Assembly (NCBI RefSeq): GCF_025154075.1 | Contig: NZ_JAOAMU010000009.1 | Span: forward strand, 62,001 to 126,000 | Direction of reading: 5' to 3' | DNA from: Chryseobacterium herbae | Lineage (GTDB): Bacteria > Bacteroidota > Bacteroidia > Flavobacteriales > Weeksellaceae | Length of the DNA: 64,000 bases | In this document: positions 52,288-60,928 of the stretch, piece by piece | How the letters are laid out: every line of letters starts with the position of its first letter | Position numbering within the stretch: position 1 is the stretch's first letter | Program-made: the position numbers and the translations under genes | The notes under the pieces: model-generated | Told to the model about the DNA's origin: nothing | The model's input: the letters and a program-made list of their open reading frames with translations, nothing else | Database searches by the model: none

Positions 52288-53109
52288 TTATTTCTTATTA
52301 AATAAACTTACTACTACTGCTACAGCCGTAACTGCAATCGAAACACCTGTTAAGATAAGTCCTGTATTTGGGTTTTGTTTTGCTAAAACGTCTTTTGTAT
52401 TGTTGGAAGAGATAATAATGGCATCCCCTTGTTTTAGATTATAGTATGGTGAGTTGATTAAATTACCATCACGAAGATTCACACGTCCATGGGAAACAAC
52501 TCCATTTTCCGTTCTGATCACCAGTACGTCTTCTCTTTTTCCATATGATGTCAAATCACCAGCAAGTCCTAAGGCATTTAATATGGTTGCCTGCCCGTTT
52601 GTTATGGTATAGTCTCCTTGTCTGTTAACTTCTCCTAATACAGTTACTTTGAAATTAGCAAGTCTCACATTTAAAGTAGGATTAATCACGTATTTTTCCA
52701 TTCGCGTTCTAAGTTCCTCTTTAAAATCTACTAAGCTCTTATTGGATGTGTTTATCTTACCTAAAATGGGGAAATCTACGTTTCCATCAGCATCTACAAT
52801 ATACGTAGGGCCTGAAAGAATTGTAGCACCTTGATTAGGTGTATTACTACCCGCGAAACTATTACTCTGTACCAATTCAGAAGAAGAATAATTTTGATTG
52901 AACGGTTTTACCACATCCATATCTTTCGCTGTGATCAGAATAATAAGCTGATCCCCTACCTGTATTGTGGGTTTAGAATTTTTTTCCGATGCTTCTATAG
53001 CAACCTTCTCTATATTCTGCATATAGTTCAAGTCATTTGGCTTACTTTGGTTTACCTTGCAGGAAACCAGCATCAATGCAAGAGATATTGCTAATATTTT
53101 TCCCTTCAT
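52288..53109 (-). CDS. wza: Polysaccharide export outer-membrane lipoprotein (Wza-like)
   Basis: A 273-residue lipoprotein with lipobox LVSC (Cys17). A Poly_export domain (PTIQVGDQLIILI at about 48-60, TYIVDADGNVDFPILGKI at about 105-122) precedes a SLBB domain (VTVLGEVNRQGDYTI, about 155-170). A C-terminal hydrophobic helix (about 247-268, GLILTGVSIAVTAVAVVVSLF) is the outer-membrane helix. It forms the exit channel for the polymer together with the Wzc-like kinase encoded seven bases downstream. Confidence 0.93.
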   Translation of the reverse strand: MKGKILAISLALMLVSCKVNQSKPNDLNYMQNIEKVAIEASEKNSKPTIQVGDQLIILITAKDMDVVKPFNQNYSSSELVQSNSFAGSNTPNQGATILSGPTYIVDADGNVDFPILGKINTSNKSLVDFKEELRTRMEKYVINPTLNVRLANFKVTVLGEVNRQGDYTITNGQATILNALGLAGDLTSYGKREDVLVIRTENGVVSHGRVNLRDGNLINSPYYNLKQGDAIIISSNNTKDVLAKQNPNTGLILTGVSIAVTAVAVVVSLFNKK

Positions 53110-53146
53110 ATTTTAAAAATTGTACAAATATACATTTATATTTTTG

Positions 53147-55075
53147 CTATTTATCTAATACTTCGTAGATCGAATTATTACTCTTAAATTCCGGAACAAT
53201 AATCTTCAGCATCTTTACTACGTCCACTTTTTCTTCCATTACTGAAGCATCTGTAATCAAATTTATCAGGCTTTCTATTTCAGAGAATGATTTCATAGGA
53301 TCTTTAGAAATCATAATTTTTTCGTTATGAGTAGGAAGTGTTTTTGCATCATCGCTCAACAATTCTTCATATAACTTTTCTCCTGGCCGTAGACCAGTAT
53401 ATATGATTTTTATATCAATATTAGGTTCAAAACCGGATAGCTTTATCATTCTTCTTGCCAAGTCTAAGATCTTTACAGGCTCTCCCATATCGAAAACAAA
53501 GATTTCTCCACCTTGCCCCATTGTTCCCGCCTGAAGAACAAGTTCACAGGCTTCTGGAATTGTCATGAAATATCTTACAATATCAGGATGGGTGATCGTA
53601 ACAGGACCACCTGCCTCAATTTGTTTTTTGAAATGAGGAATAACAGAACCGTTCGATCCTAATACATTTCCAAATCTAGTCGTAATAAATTTTGTTGTAT
53701 TTCCATCAACATGCTGTAAAGACTGAACAAATAATTCTGCTGCTCTTTTTGAAGCCCCCATCACGTTGGTAGGATTTACAGCCTTATCTGTGGAGATCAT
53801 TACAAATCTATTCACTTTATAACGGCTGGATAAAACAGCTATATTTTTTGATCCCAAAACATTGACACGAATGGCCTCATTTGGATTTTCTTCCACCAAT
53901 GGAACGTGCTTATAGGCCGCAGCATGGTAAACCATTGAAAAATTATAGGTTTGAAACAATGGCTCAACCCTGTGTATATTGGAAACGTCTGCTAAAACAA
54001 ATTTAAATCTGATATGAGGAAACTTCTCTTTAACTTCAAGTTCAATATCATATAGCGGTGTTTCGGCCTGATCCAAAACAACGATCAGTGAAGGATTAAA
54101 CTGTGCTACCTGTCTTACGATTTCACTTCCTATAGAACCTGCACCACCAGTTACCAGTATATATTTATTAAAGTGTCTGCTTTTAACTTCTTCACTTTCA
54201 ATTTTAATAGGCTTTCTGTTGAGAAGATCCTCGATTTGAAGGTTTCGTATTGCACCCCCTAAATCACTGTCTCTTAATTTTTGTACAGAAGGAGCTTTGA
54301 ATATGTTTAAATCTTTTTCCAAGAATAAATTCACCCACGAATTCATCTCATCCTTAGACATCATTTCTTTAACGATAATAACACCATCAATGATAAGGTC
54401 TTCTTTTGTAGCCTCCTCTATTCTTCTTTTTTCATAAATAGGTTTTCCTAATAACGACGCCCTTTTGGAATCGGTTCTTTGAGTAAGAAATCCTACTACC
54501 TGATAAGGCAGACTGGGATTATCCAAAATGGCACGAGCTATAGCAATAGACTGCTCATCGATACCAAGTACTAATATTCTCTTTTTTAAAGTACTTCTCC
54601 TGTATTCTCTCACAATATGAAAAAACTCTTTAACATATAGTCTAAAGAGAAACAGCCCCATGAAGGATATTATAAAATATAGTATAAGAAAAGGAGTTAA
54701 TATGAACTTTCCTCCTGTAAACCAGAAATAAATAAGATTAACGAGGCCTACTACTGTCATAGTACAAAAGCAGGAGATCAGAAGCTTGAAAAGGTCAATA
54801 AAGGTAGAGTGCCTTATAATCCCTGCATAGGTCTTAAAAAAATACATAAACATAGTGTTTATCAGTATAATAAAAGCAAAAACAACACTTTTATCTTCAT
54901 GATAAATAAACTCTTTCTGAGTAATTTTTTCAATGGTGTAGGTAGATAGAAATAAAGACATTACCAGAATAATAATATCTATTACAAGTATTATCCATCT
55001 GGGAAGATATCTTACATCTGAGAGATTGACAACATTATCACCTCCAAATATTTTTTTTCTAAGAGAGCTGTACAT
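53147..55075 (-). CDS. Membrane-bound UDP-GlcNAc C6-dehydratase (WbpM/CapD-like)
   Basis: A 642-residue enzyme. Four N-terminal helices (about 28-145) and a regulatory Rossmann-like domain (about 165-270) precede the catalytic SDR domain (about 308-600): VTGGAGSIGSEIVRQ, HAAAYKHVPLVEENP, STDKAVNPTNVMGASK with MxxxK in place of YxxxK, and GLRPGEKLYEELL. It produces UDP-4-keto-6-deoxy-GlcNAc, the entry point to QuiNAc, FucNAc or 4-amino sugars. It is the first biosynthetic enzyme gene before wza and wzc and is preceded by a possible promoter. Confidence 0.93.
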   Translation of the reverse strand: MYSSLRKKIFGGDNVVNLSDVRYLPRWIILVIDIIILVMSLFLSTYTIEKITQKEFIYHEDKSVVFAFIILINTMFMYFFKTYAGIIRHSTFIDLFKLLISCFCTMTVVGLVNLIYFWFTGGKFILTPFLILYFIISFMGLFLFRLYVKEFFHIVREYRRSTLKKRILVLGIDEQSIAIARAILDNPSLPYQVVGFLTQRTDSKRASLLGKPIYEKRRIEEATKEDLIIDGVIIVKEMMSKDEMNSWVNLFLEKDLNIFKAPSVQKLRDSDLGGAIRNLQIEDLLNRKPIKIESEEVKSRHFNKYILVTGGAGSIGSEIVRQVAQFNPSLIVVLDQAETPLYDIELEVKEKFPHIRFKFVLADVSNIHRVEPLFQTYNFSMVYHAAAYKHVPLVEENPNEAIRVNVLGSKNIAVLSSRYKVNRFVMISTDKAVNPTNVMGASKRAAELFVQSLQHVDGNTTKFITTRFGNVLGSNGSVIPHFKKQIEAGGPVTITHPDIVRYFMTIPEACELVLQAGTMGQGGEIFVFDMGEPVKILDLARRMIKLSGFEPNIDIKIIYTGLRPGEKLYEELLSDDAKTLPTHNEKIMISKDPMKSFSEIESLINLITDASVMEEKVDVVKMLKIIVPEFKSNNSIYEVLDK

Positions 55076-55147
55076 TGTCTGTATTTGTGTTCATATTTAA
55101 ATGGGACTAAACCCGATTTTTATTAATAATAATTTTAAAGTACGATG

Positions 55148-55155
55148 CAAAATTA
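55148..55155 (-). promoter_or_regulatory. Candidate promoter before the WbpM-like gene
   Basis: TAATTTTG followed by C on the minus strand matches the -7 consensus. It lies about 73 bases before the WbpM-like ATG, in a 121-base AT-rich gap after the aminotransferase gene. No -33 element is obvious. Confidence 0.35.
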
Positions 55156-55196
55156 AAATAAAATCTCATCTATTACTTAAATTTAAAAAAACAAAT

Positions 55197-56324
55197 TTAG
55201 TGAATTTCATTTTCTAAAACTTCAGAAATTCTGGCTCTATTTTCATCCGTTAAATTGGTCCCTGACGGTAAACAAAGTCCTGCGTCAAAAAGTGTACCAG
55301 ATAAATTATCTCCGAAAAACTTATATCCTTTATATAGGGGTTGCAAGTGCATTGGCTTCCATAGATATCTGGTTTCTATATTATTCCGTGAAAACTCACT
55401 CTTTATTTTTTCTTTTGATAAATTATTTTTCAGGATAATAGTATTGAGCCAATAATTAGAATAAAAGTCACTATTTGGTGCAGAAAAAAGTTCAACACTA
55501 TCATTATTCTTCACCATACCTTGATAAAAATCATGATTTTTTCTCCGTTGATTGATCTTTTCTTCCAATGTTTCCAACTGCCCTCTTCCGATTCCTGCCG
55601 CAATATTATCGATCCTGTAGTTATATCCTACCTCAGAATGACTATAGAATTCTTCCTTGTCTTTAGCCTGGGTAGCTAGAAAAAGCGCTCTGTTTTTAAC
55701 TGAAATATTTTTTGATATTAAAATTCCTCCTCCTCCGGTAGTAATAATTTTGTTTCCGTTAAAACTTATTACAGATATATCCCCAAAAGTTCCGCACAGC
55801 TGGCCTTTATACTTACTTCCAAGAGCTTCCGCACTGTCTTCAATGATAGGGATTTCATATTCTCTTGAGATCCGAAATATCTCTTCTACTTTGAAAGGCA
55901 TTCCATATAAAGATACAGTGATAATCGCTTTTGGCTTTTTCCCTTGCTGAATACAGTATTTTATGGCCTCTTCCAATGCATCCGGGCACATATTCCAGGT
56001 CTCGTTTTCGCTATCAACAAATACAGGAATAGCTTTAAGATAGAGAATTGGGTTGGCTGTAGCTACAAAAGTGAAAGACTGGCAAATAACAAAATCACCT
56101 TCTTCAACATCAAGTAGTCGCAATGCCAGATGAATGGCTGCAGTTCCGGAGGACAAGGCTGTAACATGAGAATTGTTTCCTAAATAGTTTTCAAGGCTAT
56201 TCTCAAATTCATCTATATTGGCGCCGTATTGAGAGATCCAGTTGGTATCGAATGCGTTCTGTATATATTTAAGCTCATTTCCGCCCATATGCGGAGGTGA
56301 CAGCCAAATCTTTTCTTTTTTCAA
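55197..56324 (-). CDS. DegT/DnrJ/EryC1-type aminotransferase (EpsN/PglE-like)
   Basis: A 375-residue PLP-dependent aminotransferase. WLSPPHMGGNELKYIQNAFD (7-26) and NWISQYGANIDEFE are very close to EpsN/PglE, which aminate the 4-keto sugar made by a WbpM/PglF-type dehydratase. The PLP Lys is in SFNGNKIITTGGGG (about 187-200), with the Asp of EDSAEALGS (about 161-169). No PglD/PglC partners are in the locus, so it may instead aminate C3 of the oxidised uronic acid. The start appears to be TTG, overlapping the recX stop as TTGA; the next Met is too far inside the conserved region. Confidence 0.88.
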   Translation of the reverse strand: MKKEKIWLSPPHMGGNELKYIQNAFDTNWISQYGANIDEFENSLENYLGNNSHVTALSSGTAAIHLALRLLDVEEGDFVICQSFTFVATANPILYLKAIPVFVDSENETWNMCPDALEEAIKYCIQQGKKPKAIITVSLYGMPFKVEEIFRISREYEIPIIEDSAEALGSKYKGQLCGTFGDISVISFNGNKIITTGGGGILISKNISVKNRALFLATQAKDKEEFYSHSEVGYNYRIDNIAAGIGRGQLETLEEKINQRRKNHDFYQGMVKNNDSVELFSAPNSDFYSNYWLNTIILKNNLSKEKIKSEFSRNNIETRYLWKPMHLQPLYKGYKFFGDNLSGTLFDAGLCLPSGTNLTDENRARISEVLENEIH

Positions 56325-56797
56325 TTATCTGCTGATGTTTCTTCAAAAGTATCATTTATTTTCTCATATTCAAAACCCCGGCTCATTAAATATTTTATCG
56401 TTTTGGATTTTTTCTGATATTCCTGCAAACCTTTCTGTTTTGAGGAATAGTCTTCAAATATTTTTCTAATCATTTTTTCGTAATCGTCTTCGTGTATTTC
56501 ATCAAAACAGCTATTGATGAGCTTTTCGGTGATCTGTTTCTGCTTCAGGTGCATTTTGATCTTATTCCTGCCCCAGTGCTTGATGTAAAATTTGCCTCTG
56601 ATATAGCTTCTTGTAAATCGTTCCTCATTCAGATAATTTTCCTTCAGAAGGTACAGGATGATCTCATCTTTAGCCTCCTCGATCAGCAGGAATTCCCGCA
56701 TTTTCTGTTCAACTTCTGCGTGACAACGGTCCTGATAAACACAATAGTTCACCAGTTTCAGTTTTATTTCATCAAAAGTGAAAGACTTTTTCTCCAT
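56321..56797 (-). CDS. recX: Regulatory protein RecX
   Basis: A 158-residue helical protein that modulates RecA filaments. The RecX repeat pattern is visible: NYCVYQDRCHAEVEQKM (about 17-33), YLLKENYLNEERFTRSYIRGKF (about 49-70), KHWGRNKIKMHLKQKQIT (about 73-90) and the third repeat KTIKYLMSRGFEYEKI (about 131-146). recA is not in the window. The gene's stop overlaps the start of the first polysaccharide gene, so read-through from glyA/recX could enter the polysaccharide locus. Confidence 0.9.
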   Translation of the reverse strand: MEKKSFTFDEIKLKLVNYCVYQDRCHAEVEQKMREFLLIEEAKDEIILYLLKENYLNEERFTRSYIRGKFYIKHWGRNKIKMHLKQKQITEKLINSCFDEIHEDDYEKMIRKIFEDYSSKQKGLQEYQKKSKTIKYLMSRGFEYEKINDTFEETSADN

Positions 56798-56809
56798 AAT
56801 AGATATGAA

Positions 56810-56836
56810 AAAGAATGGACAAGATGCCCATTCTTT
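56810..56836 (-). terminator. Weak hairpin between glyA and recX
   Basis: A nine-base stem AAAGAATGG (56810-56818) with its complement (56828-56836). On the minus strand it is followed by only a short T-run, so it may attenuate rather than stop glyA transcription before recX. Confidence 0.5.
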
Positions 56837-56855
56837 ATTATAATGTTACATTAAA

Positions 56856-58121
56856 TTAATAGTTGAACAGAGCCCTGCCTTCCATCAGTTCATTTACTTT
56901 CTTTCTTACAGAACCGATAACTTCTTCATTTTTGATATTGTCTACAACATCAGAAATAAGTCCTGCAATCGTATCCATATCATTTTCTTTAAGCCCTCTT
57001 GTAGTGATCGCTGCAGTTCCCAGTCTGATACCGGAAGTCGTGAACGGCGATTTATCATCAAAAGGAACCATGTTTTTGTTACATGTAATATCTGCAAGTA
57101 CTAACGCTTTTTCCGTTTCTTTTCCGTTTACATTCTTATTTCTAAGATCTACCAGCATTAAGTGATTGTCTGTACCTCCACTTACAATATCGAAACCTCT
57201 GTCGATCATCGCTTTTGATAATGCTTTTGCATTAGCTTGAACCTGCTTGGCATACGTTTCAAACTGACCGTCGATAGCTTCAGCGAAAGCAACTGCTTTA
57301 CCAGCAATAACGTGCTCTAATGGACCACCCTGAATTCCTGGAAATACAGCGCCGTCCAATACCTGGCTCATCATCTTCGTTTCTCCTTTCGGGGTTTTGT
57401 GCCCGTATGTATTTTCGAAGTCTTTGCCCATCATGATCATTCCTCCTCTCGGACCTCTTAAAGTCTTGTGCGTAGTGGTAGTTACTACATGGCAATGCTC
57501 GAATGGAGAGTTTAATAATCCTTTAGCTACTAAACCGGCCGGGTGAGCAATATCTGCCCAAAGCGTTGCTCCGATTTCGTCTGCAACCTCTCTGAATTTA
57601 GCATAATCCAAATCTCTTGAATAGGCAGAGAAACCTGCGATCAGCATTTTTGGTCTTTCTCTTAAAGCCACTTCTCTCATCTGATCGTAATCGATAAGTC
57701 CGGTTTCTTTCTGAACCCCATAAGAAACCACCTGATACTGAATTCCGGAGAAGTTCACTCCTGAACCGTGAGTAAGGTGTCCTCCCATTGAAAGGTCCAT
57801 TCCCATGATTTTATCTCCTGCTTTCAAAACTGCAAGATAAACGGCAGCATTAGCCTGAGATCCGGAATGCGGCTGTACGTTGACATAGTCTACACCGAAA
57901 AGTTCCTTTGCTCTGTTGATGGCTAATGTTTCAACCTCATCTACTACTTCACAACCTCCGTAATATCTTTTTCCGGGATATCCTTCAGCATATTTGTTGG
58001 TCAGTACACTTCCCATTGCTTTCATCACGTTCTCAGAAACAAAGTTTTCTGACGCAATAAGCTCTAATCCATGGGCTTGTCTTTGTCTTTCTTTTTCAAT
58101 CAGGTCGAAAATAATGTCCAT
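56856..58121 (-). CDS. glyA: Serine hydroxymethyltransferase
   Basis: A 421-residue PLP enzyme that converts serine and tetrahydrofolate to glycine and methylene-THF. LELIASENFVS (20-30), the YGGCE segment near residue 55, HSGSQANAAVY (about 84-94) and the PLP-lysine motif TTTTHKTLRGPRGG (about 220-233) are present. A TACATTTG box on the minus strand at 58152-58159 may be its promoter, 30 bases before the ATG. Confidence 0.97.
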   Translation of the reverse strand: MDIIFDLIEKERQRQAHGLELIASENFVSENVMKAMGSVLTNKYAEGYPGKRYYGGCEVVDEVETLAINRAKELFGVDYVNVQPHSGSQANAAVYLAVLKAGDKIMGMDLSMGGHLTHGSGVNFSGIQYQVVSYGVQKETGLIDYDQMREVALRERPKMLIAGFSAYSRDLDYAKFREVADEIGATLWADIAHPAGLVAKGLLNSPFEHCHVVTTTTHKTLRGPRGGMIMMGKDFENTYGHKTPKGETKMMSQVLDGAVFPGIQGGPLEHVIAGKAVAFAEAIDGQFETYAKQVQANAKALSKAMIDRGFDIVSGGTDNHLMLVDLRNKNVNGKETEKALVLADITCNKNMVPFDDKSPFTTSGIRLGTAAITTRGLKENDMDTIAGLISDVVDNIKNEEVIGSVRKKVNELMEGRALFNY

Positions 58122-58253
58122 TTTACTTTTAGTTTTTGAAATTTTTCACCCCAAATGTACGGAATTTCCCTTAAGATTTCTGTATCAGAAAGTATGATTT
58201 TAGACCAAAATTTTGGGTTTTAAGTTTGAATCTGCTATTATTCGTAATTCCCT

Positions 58254-59288
58254 TTACTTCAGTTGGTATTTCTTTTTCAGGTATAAACTCGCCTTAACCA
58301 AGACAATCAATACAGGAACTTCCACAAGAGGACCAATAACCCCGACAAACGCCTGCGAGGAATGAATTCCAAAAACAGCAATACTCACCGCAATAGCCAA
58401 TTCAAAATTATTTCCCGTCGCCGTAAACGCAATGGCAGCGTTTTTATCATAAGGTACTTTAATCAATCTGTTAATCGAAAAGCTAATGAAAAACATCAGT
58501 ACAAAATAGATGATCAGCGGAATGGCAACTTTGACAACATCCATGGGCAGCTCCAGTATTTTATCTCCTTTCAGGCTAAACATTAAGACAATTGTAAACA
58601 GTAAAGCATATAAAGTAACAGGCGAGATCATTGGAATAAATTTCCGGCTGTACCATTCTTTTCCTTTCCATTTTGTGAGAAAATAGCGGCTTAAAAAACC
58701 TGCTAAAAAAGGAATTCCCAGATAAATCAAAACACTTTCCGTAACATCCCGGATGGGTACTGAAACATTAAAATTACCGAGTCCTAATTTCTGCGGAAGC
58801 ACATTAATAAACAGCCATACCAGAAAACTATAGGAAACAATCTGAAAAACACTGTTCAAAGCAATCAGCATAGCGGCATATTCCCGGTTTCCCTGAGCCA
58901 GATCATTCCAGACAATCACCATCGCAATACATCTTGCCAACCCTATCAGAATTAGCCCTATCATAAAGTCCGGCTCATTTTTAAGAAAAATAACCGCCAA
59001 TACAAACATTAAAACAGGTCCTACGATCCAATTTAACAGTAACGAAACGGATATTACTTTTTTATCCCTGAATACTTGAGGTAATAAGGCATAATCCACT
59101 TTCGCCAACGGCGGATACATCATCAGGATCAGTCCGGCCGCTAAAGGTATATTGGTAGTACCCGAAGAAAATGAATTGGTTATCACAGAAACGCCGGGAA
59201 AAAAATATCCCAAACCAATGCCCGTCAGCATGGCCAGAAAGATCCAAAGGGTCAGATATCTGTCGAGAAGTTTTAATTTAGACTTCAT
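58254..59288 (-). CDS. acr3: Arsenite efflux permease ACR3
   Basis: A 344-residue membrane protein with about ten helices of the BART superfamily. IGLARCIAMVIVWNDLAQGN (about 116-135) carries the conserved Cys of ACR3 transporters, and AIAFTATGNNFELAIAVSIAVFG (about 285-307) the second broken-helix region. It exports arsenite after reduction by the phosphatase-like arsenate reductase, whose stop codon overlaps its start by four bases. Confidence 0.95.
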   Translation of the reverse strand: MKSKLKLLDRYLTLWIFLAMLTGIGLGYFFPGVSVITNSFSSGTTNIPLAAGLILMMYPPLAKVDYALLPQVFRDKKVISVSLLLNWIVGPVLMFVLAVIFLKNEPDFMIGLILIGLARCIAMVIVWNDLAQGNREYAAMLIALNSVFQIVSYSFLVWLFINVLPQKLGLGNFNVSVPIRDVTESVLIYLGIPFLAGFLSRYFLTKWKGKEWYSRKFIPMISPVTLYALLFTIVLMFSLKGDKILELPMDVVKVAIPLIIYFVLMFFISFSINRLIKVPYDKNAAIAFTATGNNFELAIAVSIAVFGIHSSQAFVGVIGPLVEVPVLIVLVKASLYLKKKYQLK

Positions 59289-59902
59289 TCTGCATTATTT
59301 ATTTTTGAAAAAACATAAAACATTTCTGCACCAATCTGCCTGCTTCTTTCTTTGTACGTCTCGGTTTGTGTGGGGTGTCCATCTGAAATTTTCGGATCTT
59401 CAAATGTAATGGGAATCCGTTTTTCTGCCCCTGAAATAAAGGGACAGCCTCCATCTGCCTGAGAACAGGTCATCACTGCTGCAAAACCGCTGTCCGTATT
59501 AAAAATATCATCATACTTTTTAGAAAATCCAATAAGCGGCAAAGCATTTTCGGAATATTTTATTGCATACACAGGATTTTCACTTTCACTTAGTTTCCAG
59601 ATATGAAAACCGGTTTCTACTAATGTTTCGGCAATTTTAGGAAATAAAGCCGTGGTTTCCGTCCCTCCGGAATAACAGTGTACATCGGAAATGTTAAAAT
59701 AAGCAGAGGCAGTTTGCGCCCAGATCTGTGCAAGATGGCTTCTCCGTGAATTGTGAGTACAGATAAAATTAATATCTATTGATTCCCGGTTTCTTTTTTT
59801 CTTTTCTATAAAATCGATTAGGGGTTGCAATACCGCTTTTCTTTCGTCAGTGATCTCTAGCAAAAGAATTTCTTCTATCTGTTGTAGCAATTTAGGATAC
59901 AT
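59285..59902 (-). CDS. arsC: Arsenate reductase / low-molecular-weight phosphatase-like
   Basis: A 205-residue enzyme. An N-terminal helical stretch of about 40 residues precedes the LMW-phosphatase loop ICTHNSRRSH (about 47-56), a CX5R motif. TGFHIWKLSESENPVYAI and VMTCSQADGGCPFISGAEKRIP provide additional Cys residues (about 143 and 149) in the region where ArsC proteins relay disulfides. It should reduce arsenate to arsenite, which ACR3 exports. It lies in the operon arsR, DUF6428 gene, this gene, acr3. Confidence 0.9.
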   Translation of the reverse strand: MYPKLLQQIEEILLLEITDERKAVLQPLIDFIEKKKRNRESIDINFICTHNSRRSHLAQIWAQTASAYFNISDVHCYSGGTETTALFPKIAETLVETGFHIWKLSESENPVYAIKYSENALPLIGFSKKYDDIFNTDSGFAAVMTCSQADGGCPFISGAEKRIPITFEDPKISDGHPTQTETYKERSRQIGAEMFYVFSKINNAE

Positions 59903-59924
59903 TTCAACTGTAATTAGATTAATA

Positions 59925-60398
59925 TTAGCAACAACCCGAATCTGGTGTACAGCAGGAGTTTTGATCAGCTTTCAACTCGCTCAGGTTTATCTTTTGTTTT
60001 TCCTGAGGAATTCCACATGCATCTTTAGCTAAACACGCAGTCAGTTTATTTTTTAACACGAAGTTTTTACCGTTAAATTCCAGATCATATTTTCCAATGG
60101 TCTGGTCCTGATATTCCACTTCAATTTCAAAATCTCCGATCCCTAGCTTTTCTTGGGACAGATTGATGATATGAAGCAGTTTTCCAGGTTTCAGACGGTG
60201 TTCAAAATCATCTGCGTCCCACAACTGGAAATTCACTCTTTCTTCTTTTCTGATGGTTCCTCCACAGTCGATAAAGTTTTTAATTACCATCCCTACTTCC
60301 GTTACATGGAAATGTTCCGGGACTAATTTTCCGTTCTCCAGCTGGAATTCTACATTGTCCAATGCCGGTAAAATGTTTTTAATGTCTGATAATTTCAT
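59925..60398 (-). CDS. DUF6428-like protein of the arsenic operon
   Basis: A 157-residue soluble protein found with ars genes in Bacteroidota. Features: MKLSDIKNILPALDNVEFQLENG start, EHFHVTEVGMVIKNFIDCGGTIR (about 28-50), VNFQLWDADDFEHRLKPGKLL, and a Cys-rich C-terminus (SCCTPDSGCC, 148-157) that looks suited to bind a thiophilic metalloid. No catalytic role is known to me. It has its own operator-like palindrome just upstream, so it may be expressed both with arsR and independently. Confidence 0.75.
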   Translation of the reverse strand: MKLSDIKNILPALDNVEFQLENGKLVPEHFHVTEVGMVIKNFIDCGGTIRKEERVNFQLWDADDFEHRLKPGKLLHIINLSQEKLGIGDFEIEVEYQDQTIGKYDLEFNGKNFVLKNKLTACLAKDACGIPQEKQKINLSELKADQNSCCTPDSGCC

Positions 60399-60420
60399 AG
60401 ATTTTTGTTTAAATTGTTAT

Positions 60421-60439
60421 AATGCAATATTACGATAAT
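60421..60439 (-). promoter_or_regulatory. ArsR operator/promoter candidate 1
   Basis: GCAATATTACGATAAT at 60424-60439 is identical to a sequence upstream of arsR. It is nearly palindromic (AATG...CGAT flanks). On the minus strand it includes TAATATTG, a near-match to the -7 box, so repressor binding would block the promoter of the DUF6428 gene. Confidence 0.65.
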
Positions 60440-60455
60440 GAAAGTCAAAAAATTT

Positions 60456-60782
60456 TTAGCAACAGTTCTGCTTTTTCACCGTGGAAATAATGTTTGAAAA
60501 GAAAGCATTTAAAATTTCAAAAGCTTTTTCATCAATACAATAACATACGGAATTTCCTTCAATATTTCCTTTGATCAGACCTGCGTTTTTAAGTTCTTTA
60601 AGGTGCTGGGAAACGGTAGGCTGTGCAAGAGGAAGTTCATTCACGATATCCCCGCAGATGCATTCATTGACTTTAAGAAGGTATTCAATGATGGCAATTC
60701 TCGCCGGATGCCCTAAAGCTTTTGCAATGACCGCTATTTTGTTCTGCTCGTCCGTAAAGAAATCTGTTTTTGTAGCTCCCAT
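60456..60782 (-). CDS. arsR: ArsR-family metalloid-responsive repressor
   Basis: A 108-residue winged-helix repressor. The CxC pair in NECICGDIV (about 39-47) lies in the helix that binds As(III)/Sb(III) in ArsR, and LAQPTVSQHLKELKNAGLI (about 52-70) is the recognition helix. The C-terminus ends KKQNCC, two further cysteines that could complete a metalloid site. It should repress its own operon and the downstream genes through the palindromes at 60.42 and 60.80 kb. Confidence 0.93.
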   Translation of the reverse strand: MGATKTDFFTDEQNKIAVIAKALGHPARIAIIEYLLKVNECICGDIVNELPLAQPTVSQHLKELKNAGLIKGNIEGNSVCYCIDEKAFEILNAFFSNIISTVKKQNCC

Positions 60783-60795
60783 AAGATTTAATTAT

Positions 60796-60814
60796 ATCGC
60801 AATATTACGATAAT
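60796..60814 (-). promoter_or_regulatory. ArsR operator/promoter candidate 2
   Basis: ATCGCAATATTACGAT (60796-60811) is a palindrome with one mismatched pair, 14 bases before the arsR ATG. It contains the same 16-base word as the operator upstream of the DUF6428 gene and the same TAATATTG overlap with the -7 position. Confidence 0.7.
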
Positions 60815-60928
60815 AAATTTTTACTGCAAAATATTTTAGTCATTTTTATCAGGTCAGGAGGTTTGAAGATCAATGACTAAGCTTGTTTTCATCAAATTTT
60901 AAGGTAACTGTTAAAAATGAATGTCTAA

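Noticed and set aside
24993..56324. Polysaccharide locus as a recently inserted genomic island
   Set aside because: It is more AT-rich than its surroundings, but no integrase, tRNA, attachment repeats or transposase was seen; such loci are often AT-rich.
58254..60782. Arsenic operon as part of a mobile element
   Set aside because: No transposase or boundary repeats on its left side; the inverted-repeat elements lie only to its right.
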